Part shown: in pieces, positions 1 to 5,819 of the stretch | How positions within the stretch are numbered: the first letter of the stretch is position 1 | Layout: every line of letters begins with the position of its first letter | NCBI GenBank assembly: GCA_964509335.1 | Contig: CAZDXB010000051.1 | Coordinates: 1-12,757, forward strand | Length of the DNA stretch: 12,757 nt | Origin: CAZDXB01 sp964509335 | GTDB lineage: Bacteria; Bacteroidota; Ignavibacteria; Kapaibacteriales; UBA2268 | Direction: 5' to 3' | The notes under the pieces: generated by a model | Told to the model about the DNA's origin: nothing | Databases searched by the model: none | Seen by the model: only the letters and a program-made list of their open reading frames with translations | Translations under genes and position numbers: made by a program

Positions 1-4
1 ACGT

Positions 5-59
5 AGAGGGATAGTGTGAGGTGGACGCCGCCGCGGGAGCGGTCGGAACGAGTATTAAG
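5..59 (+). repeat. REP-like repeat, copy 1 (left arm outside window)
   Basis: Bases 5-49 match bases 204-248 at about 41 of 45 positions. The shared core reads agagggatag-gtgaggtgga followed by a GC-rich part ending in cggaac. After a 2-base difference both copies continue with tattaag. In copy 2 the agaggga motif is the right arm of a perfect hairpin; here the left arm would lie before the window. Sequences of this form (ccctctcc...ggagaggg followed by atagggtgagg) are frequent intergenic repeats in diverse bacteria. Confidence 0.75.
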
Positions 60-63
60 ATAA

Positions 64-89
64 GAGCAGACGAGGGCGTCCGCTCTACT
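64..89 (+). repeat. 26-bp hairpin repeat, family B copy 1
   Basis: This 26-bp sequence (gagcagacg-aggg-cgtccgctc-tact) is identical to bases 2453-2478. It folds into a 9-bp stem with one A/C mismatch and a 4-base loop. A short T run follows at 91-94, so as RNA it could act as a weak terminator for a gene entering from the left. A related element on the other strand lies at 2369-2394. Confidence 0.8.
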
Positions 90-149
90 GTTTTAAATTG
101 GCTATTCTCGTCGCTTTGCGTCAATATATTGATATTTACCCCTCTCTAA

Positions 150-171
150 CTCTCCCCGAAATCGGGGAGAG
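150..171 (+). repeat. Perfect hairpin in REP-like cluster
   Basis: ctctccccga (150-159) is the exact reverse complement of tcggggagag (162-171), separated by two bases. It sits 15 bases before a second, similar hairpin at 186-211, so the two form a tandem pair typical of REP/BIME-like intergenic elements. Confidence 0.75.
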
Positions 172-185
172 GACAAAATGGTTAA

Positions 186-255
186 ATCCCTCTCCGCTTG
201 CGGAGAGGGATAGGGTGAGGTGGACACCGTCGCGGGAGCGGGCGGAACTATTAAG
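186..255 (+). repeat. REP-like repeat, copy 2, with 12-bp perfect hairpin
   Basis: atccctctccgc (186-197) pairs perfectly with gcggagagggat (200-211) around a TT loop. The right arm runs into the conserved tail (204-255) shared with the copy at 5-59. The tail carries four substitutions over 45 bases relative to that copy, so the two are diverged rather than recent duplicates. Confidence 0.8.
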
Positions 256-257
256 GA

Positions 258-277
258 CAATGGGGCAAGCCCCATTG
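258..277 (+). repeat. GGGGC-AA-GCCCC hairpin, family C copy 1
   Basis: caatggggc (258-266) pairs perfectly with gccccattg (269-277) around AA. The reverse strand of 12458-12477 carries the same core with two positions changed on each arm so that pairing is kept. No T run follows directly, so a terminator role is not obvious. Confidence 0.75.
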
Positions 278-450
278 CTTCCTTGTAGTTTTCATCGTAG
301 TTAGCGGATAAATTGAATTTGCGGCAGGATTAGAAAAGATATGGGCGTTTATATCTTATTGAAAATTTGTTAAATTGCGATTTGAAGTTTTAGGGAAAGC
401 GAAATTTCCCGAATTGTTCGTATTTGAAACGATAGAAAGGGAGATATAAG

Positions 451-1017
451 ATGGGCAAGCATATACCTACGAGAGAAGAAGCGTATGATTTGCTGTTAAA
501 ATATAACGAGACTGAGTCTTTAATCAATCACGGAAAAGCGGTAGAGGGCGTGATGCGCCATTTCGCTCGAAAGAACGGCGAAGACGAGGATAAGTGGGGT
601 ATTATCGGTTTAGCGCACGATTTGGATTACGAGAAGTATCCCGAACAGCACTGCGCTATGACCAAGAATATTTTGGAAGAAGCCGAATGGGACGACGAAT
701 ATATAAGAGCGGTTCTTTCGCACGCTTGGGGCATTTGCACGGATATAAAACCCGAATCTAAGCTCGAGAAGACGCTTTACGCTGTGGACGAGTTGACGGG
801 TTTGATTGTCGCCTGCGCTTTGGTGCGCCCTTCTAAGAGCGTGATGGATTTGAAGGTCAAGTCGGTGAAAAAGAAGTGGAAACAAAAATCATTCGCCGCC
901 GGAGCTAATCGGGAGATTATTTTGAAAGGAGCGGATATGTTGGGAATGGAACTAAACGATTTGATTGCGGAGACAATCGAGGGAATGAAAGAAGTAGCCG
1001 ACGAAATTGGACTTTAA
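451..1017 (+). CDS. HD-superfamily hydrolase (predicted)
   Basis: A 188-residue cytoplasmic protein with the HD metal-dependent phosphohydrolase signature. The ligands expected of the family are visible in order: His27 (LINHGKAV), the His56-Asp57 doublet (GLAHDLDYEKYPEQH), His91 (LSHAWGI) and Asp113 (AVDELTGLI). The length and the EAYDLLLKYN...LINH opening fit the small stand-alone predicted HD hydrolases. These are usually assigned phosphohydrolase activity, but their substrate is unknown, and nothing here identifies it. The start ATG follows a purine-rich gaaagggag ribosome site about 7 bases upstream. The next gene begins 73 bases downstream on the same strand, after a promoter-like stretch, so joint transcription with nuoD is possible but not shown. 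No membrane segment or signal peptide is seen. Confidence 0.85.
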   Translation: MGKHIPTREEAYDLLLKYNETESLINHGKAVEGVMRHFARKNGEDEDKWGIIGLAHDLDYEKYPEQHCAMTKNILEEAEWDDEYIRAVLSHAWGICTDIKPESKLEKTLYAVDELTGLIVACALVRPSKSVMDLKVKSVKKKWKQKSFAAGANREIILKGADMLGMELNDLIAETIEGMKEVADEIGL

Positions 1018-1049
1018 CTATTATTTTAGAGAAAAAACCGATATATTAG

Positions 1050-1057
1050 TATAATTG
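1050..1057 (+). promoter_or_regulatory. Possible promoter -10/-7 element upstream of nuoD
   Basis: The sequence tataattg fits both a sigma70 -10 hexamer (TATAAT) and, with one mismatch, the Bacteroidota-type -7 element TAnnTTTG. It lies about 34 bases before the nuoD start codon. No good -35 box is visible at the expected distance, though the flank is A+T-rich. Low confidence. Confidence 0.3.
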
Positions 1058-1090
1058 AAATTTAATCGGCGTTAAAATTTGGAGTCGTTT

Positions 1091-2365
1091 ATGAACGTAA
1101 AAAGTCGGAAACAAGTAGAGAGAATTAATCGAATAAGACAGGAGAAGATATTAAAAGAGCTTCTCGATAAAGACGTCTCGGCGATATTCGAAGACCCGAT
1201 CGAGAACGATTTAGTGTTAAATATGGGACCGCAGCATCCAGCGACTCACGGCGTTTTACGCTGCGTCTTGAGGCTGGACGGCGAGACGGTTATTAAGTGC
1301 GTTCCCGAGCTAGGTTATTTGCATAGAGGTTACGAGAAGCTTGCCGAGAATATGACATATCACGAATTCATTCCTTTCACCGATAGGAACGATTATTTAG
1401 CGCCGATGTCGAACAACGTGGCAATCGCTCTGGCAATCGACAACGCGATAGACTTAGAAGCTCCGCCGAGAGCGCAATGGCTTAGAACTTTAGTTTCGGA
1501 GCTGGCGAGGATTTCCTCGCATCTAATGGCTATGGGCTCGACTTGTATGGACGTAGGAGCGGTTACGCTTCTACTTTGGACTTTCACCGAACGAGAAAAG
1601 CTATACGATATATTCGAGCTAATTTGCGGAGCTAGGTTTACTACCAGCTATACGCGAGTAGGCGGAGTGGCTAACGACATAGACGAAGAGACTATAGCGA
1701 AGATAAGGAAATGGGCGGATGAGTTCCCCGGCGAATTAAAATATTTCGAGGGACTCGTTCATAGAAATAGAATATTTATCGACCGGCTCGCCGGCGTCGG
1801 AGTTCTCGACGCCGACAAATGTATTCAACTCGGTCTTACCGGTCCCGTTCTGCGGGGTTCCGGCTTCGAGCGAGACCTGCGAGTTGACGATCCGTATCTG
1901 GTTTACGATAATCTCGACTTTGACGTAATAACGTTTCCCGACGGCGACGCTTTATCAAGATATATGGTTCGAATAGAAGAAATGAAAGAGAGTTTGAAGA
2001 TGGTTTATCAGATTCTCGACAAAATGCCGGAAGGACCGGTCAGAGCGAAGGAGCCGCAAGCGACGCTGCCAAAGAAAAAGGACGTTTACACTAAGATGGA
2101 AGAGTTAATAAACGACTTTATGGTGGTGAATTTTGGCTCGAAAGTGGAACCGGGAGAAACCTATACGGCGATAGAAAGTCCCAAGGGCGAGTTGGGATAC
2201 TTCATTGTTTCCGACGGAACGGGCAAACCTTGGAAGTTAAAGATAAGGGCTCCTTCCTCCGCTAATCTGCAAGGTTTGGCGGATATGGCAAAAGGCTCGA
2301 TGATAGCGGACGTAGTGGCTATTATCGGCTCCGTGGACCCGATAATGGGAGAAGCGGATAAGTAG
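1091..2365 (+). CDS. nuoD: NADH-quinone oxidoreductase subunit D (49-kDa subunit)
   Basis: Subunit D of respiratory complex I (NDH-1), a peripheral-arm subunit that helps form the quinone-binding cavity. I place the start at the ATG at 1091 (424 residues), because GGAG at 1081-1084 sits six bases before it; the in-frame TTG at 1079 lacks a ribosome site. Hallmarks in this numbering are GPQHPATHG (46-54, with the two conserved histidines), GYLHRGYEKL, TDRNDYLAPM (with the conserved quinone-site Tyr), LTGPVLRGSG, GELGYFIVSDG and KIRAPSSANLQGL. The C-terminus, SVDPIMGEADK, resembles the Thermus Nqo4 ending. The family usually starts shortly before GPQHP, and here about 45 mostly charged, helical residues precede it. 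The protein is complete and is not fused to NuoC. No other nuo gene flanks it, which is unusual because complex I genes normally cluster. Confidence 0.95.
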   Translation: MNVKSRKQVERINRIRQEKILKELLDKDVSAIFEDPIENDLVLNMGPQHPATHGVLRCVLRLDGETVIKCVPELGYLHRGYEKLAENMTYHEFIPFTDRNDYLAPMSNNVAIALAIDNAIDLEAPPRAQWLRTLVSELARISSHLMAMGSTCMDVGAVTLLLWTFTEREKLYDIFELICGARFTTSYTRVGGVANDIDEETIAKIRKWADEFPGELKYFEGLVHRNRIFIDRLAGVGVLDADKCIQLGLTGPVLRGSGFERDLRVDDPYLVYDNLDFDVITFPDGDALSRYMVRIEEMKESLKMVYQILDKMPEGPVRAKEPQATLPKKKDVYTKMEELINDFMVVNFGSKVEPGETYTAIESPKGELGYFIVSDGTGKPWKLKIRAPSSANLQGLADMAKGSMIADVVAIIGSVDPIMGEADK

Positions 2366-2368
2366 GGA

Positions 2369-2394
2369 AGTAGCGAAGACGCCCCCGTCTTCGC
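2369..2394 (-). repeat. Family B hairpin, inverted diverged copy
   Basis: gcgaagacg (2373-2381) pairs perfectly with cgtcttcgc (2386-2394) around CCCC. Read on the minus strand it is agacg-g-gggcgtc plus a terminal ctact, matching the core of the 64-89 and 2453-2478 repeats. The outer stem differs (gcga/tcgc instead of gagc/gctc) but still pairs. It begins three bases after the nuoD stop, so it could also act as an mRNA 3' stem for nuoD. Confidence 0.65.
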
Positions 2395-2452
2395 ACGCTC
2401 AAAAATGGCAGAGAAGAAAAAAAGAGGCGTGAGCAGAGTAGAAAAAAGGTTT

Positions 2453-2487
2453 GAGCAGACGAGGGCGTCCGCTCTACTTAGTTTTTT
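2453..2487 (+). terminator. Family B hairpin, copy 2, with T run (possible terminator)
   Basis: Bases 2453-2478 are identical to 64-89. The stem (9 bp, one mismatch, loop AGGG) ends at 2474 and is followed by tacttag and then six T at 2482-2487. This is acceptable for an intrinsic terminator of the nuoD transcript, though the T run starts later than ideal. Repeat identity is certain; the terminator role is inferred. Confidence 0.5.
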
Positions 2488-2577
2488 ATTATTTAATTTA
2501 TGCTTCTATTATTTTATTTTTATAATCCCTAATTTTATATATATTAACGGTTTTTATGAAACAAGCGTTGGTATATT

Positions 2578-3195
2578 ATGGTTAGGAAGTATCCCGAGAA
2601 AAATTATGGGGAGCGAACGGAAGAGCGATTAGCCAAGATGAAAGCGGTTTTGGCTAAACGGCAGCCGGATTTGACTGTCGTCGCGGAGAATATATACGAC
2701 CCGCACAACTTTTCCGCCGCGCTGCGCTCCTGCGACGCGGTCGGCGTTACCGAAGTTTCCTTGGTTTACGACGGCAGTCAACCGTTTCCCAAGCTCGGCA
2801 AGAAAAGTTCGGCGAGCGCTAAGAAATGGATGAGAAGGCACAAATTCGACTCGATTGATAAATGCTACGAGACGCTGAGAGAGCGCAAAATGAAGATTTA
2901 CTCTACCGGCTTGAACAAAGAAACGAAGTCGCTTTACGAGCTTGACTTAACGGAGCCAGTCGCTTTGGTTTTTGGCAACGAACGGGAAGGTTTGTCTAAA
3001 AGGGCGGTCGAAGCGGCGGACGAGAATTTTCGCGTTCCGCAGGTCGGTATGATTGAAAGCCTGAATATATCCGTTGCCTGCGCCGTTTCCTTATACGAGG
3101 CTTTCAGGCAGAGAGCGGAGAAAGGATTTTACGATAGCGCGCGATTGCCTGAATTGGATTTCAATTCCATTTTGGAAGAATGGCTGAAAGTTTGA
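2578..3195 (+). CDS. trmH: tRNA (guanosine(18)-2'-O)-methyltransferase TrmH
   Basis: A 205-residue SPOUT-family (SpoU/TrmH) methyltransferase that transfers a methyl group from S-adenosylmethionine to the ribose of G18 in the tRNA D-loop. The opening RxxRxxxVLAKRQPDLTVV and ENIYDPHNFSAALRSCDAVGV (37-57) are typical of TrmH rather than of the rRNA enzyme RlmB. Motif 2, LVFGNEREGLS, is at 130-140 and motif 3, GMIESLNISVACAVSLYEAF, at 157-176. Residues matching the Thermus TrmH active site are Asn44, Arg50, Glu135 and Asn163, with conserved spacing. The SPOUT trefoil-knot core is therefore complete. The ATG at 2578 has no clear ribosome site; an in-frame ATG at 2638 would remove the N-terminal helix, so I keep 2578. 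It stands alone between a probable terminator and the sigma factor gene. Confidence 0.9.
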   Translation: MVRKYPEKNYGERTEERLAKMKAVLAKRQPDLTVVAENIYDPHNFSAALRSCDAVGVTEVSLVYDGSQPFPKLGKKSSASAKKWMRRHKFDSIDKCYETLRERKMKIYSTGLNKETKSLYELDLTEPVALVFGNEREGLSKRAVEAADENFRVPQVGMIESLNISVACAVSLYEAFRQRAEKGFYDSARLPELDFNSILEEWLKV

Positions 3196-3240
3196 AAAAA
3201 ATCGAAAAATCGCGCGTCGTTTTTCCGTTTTATGTGTTAA
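3193..3240 (+). terminator. Possible weak terminator after trmH
   Basis: Just past the trmH stop, an A-rich arm (gaaaaa) and a T-rich arm (tttttc) flank a CG-rich centre (tcgcgcgtcg), and a second T run follows. This could form a weak bidirectional stem before the sigma factor gene. The G/C stem is short, so confidence is low. Confidence 0.3.
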
Positions 3241-3270
3241 TACTATAAGAACGCGAAAAATAGGAAGATA

Positions 3271-3831
3271 ATGAGGAGTTTATCGAGATACGACGACGAA
3301 AAGCTGGTCGCTATGCTCGGCGAGGATAAAAAAAGCGCCGAGGCGGCGTTTCGCGTATTATACGATAGACACGCTCCAATGGTGAACGCTTATTGCAGGA
3401 AGGCGGTAGGAAACAAAGAGCAAGCGGAGGATATTTTTCAGGAGGCTTTCGTCAGATTTTTTCGCAACGTAAAAACGGATTATAAGTTAACCAACGTTCC
3501 AGGATATTTGCTGACTATAGCGAGGAATTTATGTTTGAACTATAAGCGCGACAAAAAGCCGGACGTGTCTCTCGACGATATTGAGTTGCGAGGCGATGTA
3601 ATTCAAGATTACGAACAAAGGGAACTTTTGGAGTTGATTGATTTAGCTCTGGATTTGCTCGATTTTGAATTTAAGGAAGCGTTTATAATGCGCGAATATA
3701 ATGAATTGCCTTACAAGGAGATAGCGGAGATAACGGGAACGACTTTAAGCAACGCGAAATCGAGGGTTTACAGAGCGAAAAAGAAGATAAAAGAAATATT
3801 GAATCCTTATTTAAAGGAATTGACAAAATGA
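3271..3831 (+). CDS. ECF-type RNA polymerase sigma factor
   Basis: A 186-residue sigma70-family factor of the extracytoplasmic-function class, containing only regions 2 and 4. Region 2 covers about residues 25-75 (AFRVLYDRHAPMVNAYCRK and the core-binding QAEDIFQEAFVRFF). Region 4 covers about 130-180, with a helix-turn-helix at LPYKEIAEITGTTLSNAKSRVYRAKKKIKE for -35 recognition. The linker is short and acidic. AGGAAG lies immediately upstream of the ATG at 3271. The next gene begins 29 bases after the stop and encodes a membrane protein with an anti-sigma-like head, the usual arrangement for a sigma factor and its regulator. Autoregulation is common for such pairs, but I could not recognise a specific ECF promoter upstream. 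Confidence 0.93.
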   Translation: MRSLSRYDDEKLVAMLGEDKKSAEAAFRVLYDRHAPMVNAYCRKAVGNKEQAEDIFQEAFVRFFRNVKTDYKLTNVPGYLLTIARNLCLNYKRDKKPDVSLDDIELRGDVIQDYEQRELLELIDLALDLLDFEFKEAFIMREYNELPYKEIAEITGTTLSNAKSRVYRAKKKIKEILNPYLKELTK

Positions 3832-3860
3832 AAAATATATACACAATAAATTAATATACA

Positions 3861-5066
3861 ATGGATTACGAAAAGAACATACACGATTTTTTGGATGGCT
3901 CTTTGGACTCGGAGCAAGAAGAGCGTCTTTTCGGCGAGCTTTCGTCCGGCGAGGAGAGTCGAGCGGAATTTAAGCGTCAATTGGCGATTAAATCCGCCGT
4001 AAAAAGCGATAAGAGCGTATTTGTCCCGTCGGCTCGTTCGACGTCGAAGGTATTTTCCGCTCTGGGATTGAGCGCGGGAGCGGCGTATTCTAAAGGCGGA
4101 GCTACGCCCAAGAAAGCCGGCTTTTTCGGAAGCAAGTATTTTCCGGCGGTGGCGGCGGCTGTTTCCGCCGCGCTTGTAGCCTTGGTCGGCGCGTTGATAT
4201 TTTTGCCAAAGTTCGACGCGCTCCGGAGCGAAAAGGCGTCTCTGAAAAACGATTTAAACGCAATTTCTCAAAAGATGGACAAAGCGAACGAGTCGATTGC
4301 TTCGTTTGAAAAAGCGCTTGAAAAACGCTCGAAACCGAGCGAGCCGATTGTTAAATACGTTTATCTGAAGCAGAAGAAAGTTCAGCAAAACGAAACCGTC
4401 GCGAAAGAAACGCCAATTGCGAAATTGAACGAGAAACGAATCTCGGAATTAACTTACGCTTCTGCGGCTGAAAATTATCCGGGAGATTTATATATAAGCG
4501 ATTTTAAGAGAAGTCGTCGTTCGAGTATTGAATATCCGAAAACATCCGATTTTTCGGAATTGACGAACGTTAGGCGGGATTTTGGTTTTAACGTTGAATT
4601 AAGGAAGCTGGAGACTTGGCATAATACGTATCCAAGCGTTAATCCGAGTAATTATAATAAGTTTAACAACACTTCGCTGACGGCTTTATACGAAATAACG
4701 GACGGATTAAAAGTCGGCGGCGAGATTCGCCAAGAAACGTTTTTCCAGAGCTTCGAAGGGAACGACGCGCTCGGCGTAAGCTATCGCTACGAGCAGCAGC
4801 CGAATTTTACTAGCGGAGCTTTGGTCGTAAGATACGCCGACGAAGACTTTAATCTATGGGGAGTTTATCCTATGGCGCAAGCTTCTTTTGGCGGAACGAA
4901 CGTTGGCTATATCGGCAGATTGATGGGCGGAGCCGTTTATTCGCCCTATCCAAACGTGGATTTCCTAGTCGGTTTTGAGGCGAGCGATTTAATGTATAAG
5001 CACGACGGCTCGGCGTTTAATTCGCTGAAATACGATTTGAATTATGGAGTGTCTGTGAGGTTTTAG
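3861..5066 (+). CDS. Anti-sigma-like inner-membrane protein with C-terminal beta-barrel-like domain
   Basis: A 401-residue protein of unusual layout. Residues 1-50 (HDFLDGSLDSEQEERLFGEL...AEFKRQLAIKSAV) resemble the short cytoplasmic helical head of anti-sigma factors; there is no Cys/His zinc motif. Residues 51-92 are a Ser/Lys/Gly-rich linker. One transmembrane helix spans 95-115 (Ala/Val/Leu-rich, ended by Pro-Lys). A coiled coil follows at 117-156 (LRSEKASLKNDLNAISQKMD...). Residues 157-210 are a charged linker. Residues about 213-401 alternate polar and hydrophobic residues with many aromatics and Gly, like a small 8-10-strand outer-membrane barrel, and end in SVRF, the terminal aromatic typical of barrel proteins. 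There is no cleavable signal peptide, so the helix should act as an anchor with the head inside the cell. The gene follows the sigma gene by 29 bases and is 2 bases from the next. That the head binds the sigma factor, and that the barrel is in the outer membrane, are inferences. Confidence 0.75.
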   Translation: MDYEKNIHDFLDGSLDSEQEERLFGELSSGEESRAEFKRQLAIKSAVKSDKSVFVPSARSTSKVFSALGLSAGAAYSKGGATPKKAGFFGSKYFPAVAAAVSAALVALVGALIFLPKFDALRSEKASLKNDLNAISQKMDKANESIASFEKALEKRSKPSEPIVKYVYLKQKKVQQNETVAKETPIAKLNEKRISELTYASAAENYPGDLYISDFKRSRRSSIEYPKTSDFSELTNVRRDFGFNVELRKLETWHNTYPSVNPSNYNKFNNTSLTALYEITDGLKVGGEIRQETFFQSFEGNDALGVSYRYEQQPNFTSGALVVRYADEDFNLWGVYPMAQASFGGTNVGYIGRLMGGAVYSPYPNVDFLVGFEASDLMYKHDGSAFNSLKYDLNYGVSVRF

Positions 5067-5068
5067 AT

Positions 5069-5734
5069 ATGAGAATAACAATTGCTATAATGATGGTTTT
5101 GTTTGCGGCGTCTTTTTTATTTATAGGATGCGACGAAGACCCTTTAGGGCTTGAGAAGAACGTTTTAGTTAGCGAAATTAGCGACGAAACGCCGGACGAC
5201 ACGAGCGGCGGCGAGGACGTTCCGCAAACAGTATTCGGAGCCGATTCCATCGTAATGAATTTCTTTGAACTGTCGAGGTCGAAGATGAGAACGGACACGA
5301 ACGTAACATCCTGGACGCATGTTATTCTCGACTCGTCCGCTTCCGTCGATACGTCGTCTTCGCCGTTTACGATAAATATGAATTTGGTTTTGGGGCGAAA
5401 TTTAGAATCCGACACTATTAATTCGCCGCGATTAGAACGTATCGTCCGGTTTGATTTGCGCCTTACCGAAACGCCGGCGTTTTATAAATACAGAACTATG
5501 AACGACAATAGATTTATACAGTCAAAAGTTTACGTTCAAGATAGAGTCAGCGGCAAGACTACGATTTATCACGGCAAATATCCGCTGACGTTATATTTCG
5601 AAGACCCGATTATTAGGGACGACCATGGTTTAATAAGGTTTACGTTTTTATTGAACGTTCCTTTAGAACCGGCTTCTGTGCTTGCTCGTATGATGTTCAC
5701 GGGCGAAGTAAAAATATATTATAGCTTTGACTAG
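5069..5734 (+). CDS. Lipoprotein of unknown function, coupled to the anti-sigma/barrel gene
   Basis: A 221-residue protein with a clear lipoprotein signal: a basic start, the hydrophobic stretch ITIAIMMVLFAASFLFI, and a lipobox ending FIGC with Cys21 as the lipid-bearing residue. The first mature residues are CDEDP, strongly acidic. In Bacteroidota, acidic residues just after the Cys can mark surface-exposed lipoproteins, whereas in Enterobacteria Asp at +2 favours the inner membrane, so location is undecided. A Ser/Asp/Thr-rich spacer (to about residue 60) precedes a beta-rich region with repeated amphipathic strands (SIVMNFFEL, FTINMNLVLG, IVRFDLRLTE, PLTLYFEDP, IRFTFLLNV, EVKIYYSFD). I recognise no family. 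It starts 2 bases after the upstream stop, which implies translational coupling and a shared function with the sigma/anti-sigma pair. Confidence 0.85.
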   Translation: MRITIAIMMVLFAASFLFIGCDEDPLGLEKNVLVSEISDETPDDTSGGEDVPQTVFGADSIVMNFFELSRSKMRTDTNVTSWTHVILDSSASVDTSSSPFTINMNLVLGRNLESDTINSPRLERIVRFDLRLTETPAFYKYRTMNDNRFIQSKVYVQDRVSGKTTIYHGKYPLTLYFEDPIIRDDHGLIRFTFLLNVPLEPASVLARMMFTGEVKIYYSFD

Positions 5735-5819
5735 GCTCTGAAGTTCCGAAATAAATCTAATCGCCGAACGTCTTAATTTTTTATTTATGTATGTTAAGTT
5801 AAGACGGAGCGATTTTAAG

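Larger units (their letters stand above)
1..450. other. Gene-free region with REP-like repeats
   Basis: No convincing gene is seen before the HD-domain gene. The left 281 bases are a patchwork of short hairpin repeats, listed separately. A 68-codon frame at 98-304 runs straight through these repeats and looks non-coding. Bases 282-450 are A+T-rich and hold only the upstream region of the next gene. No transposase or tRNA is visible. The window edge cuts through the first repeat copy. Confidence 0.7.
2366..2577. other. nuoD-trmH spacer bounded by inverted hairpin repeats
   Basis: The spacer holds a hairpin at 2373-2394, an A-rich stretch, a second hairpin at 2453-2474 followed by a T run, and about 90 bases of very A+T-rich DNA up to trmH. 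A 75-codon frame at 2405-2632 crosses the second repeat and overlaps trmH in another frame; I do not regard it as a gene. Confidence 0.6.

Noticed and set aside
1..281. Repeat cluster as a CRISPR array
   Set aside because: The repeats differ in kind, are not regularly spaced and do not alternate with unique spacers of equal length.
98..304. 68-codon plus-strand frame
   Set aside because: It runs through three hairpin repeats, has no ribosome site, and its peptide is simply translated repeat sequence.
2556..2585. Nine-codon frame MKQALVYYG overlapping the trmH start, as a possible leader peptide
   Set aside because: It is too short, has no ribosome site and no attenuator-like stems around it; probably chance.
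2405..2632. 75-codon plus-strand frame with a hydrophobic stretch
   Set aside because: It crosses the 26-bp repeat, its hydrophobic part comes from A+T-rich DNA, and it overlaps the start of trmH in another frame.
5017..5415. 132-codon minus-strand frame over the lipoprotein gene
   Set aside because: It lies opposite a gene with a clear lipobox and operon spacing, and shows no signal or family motif of its own.
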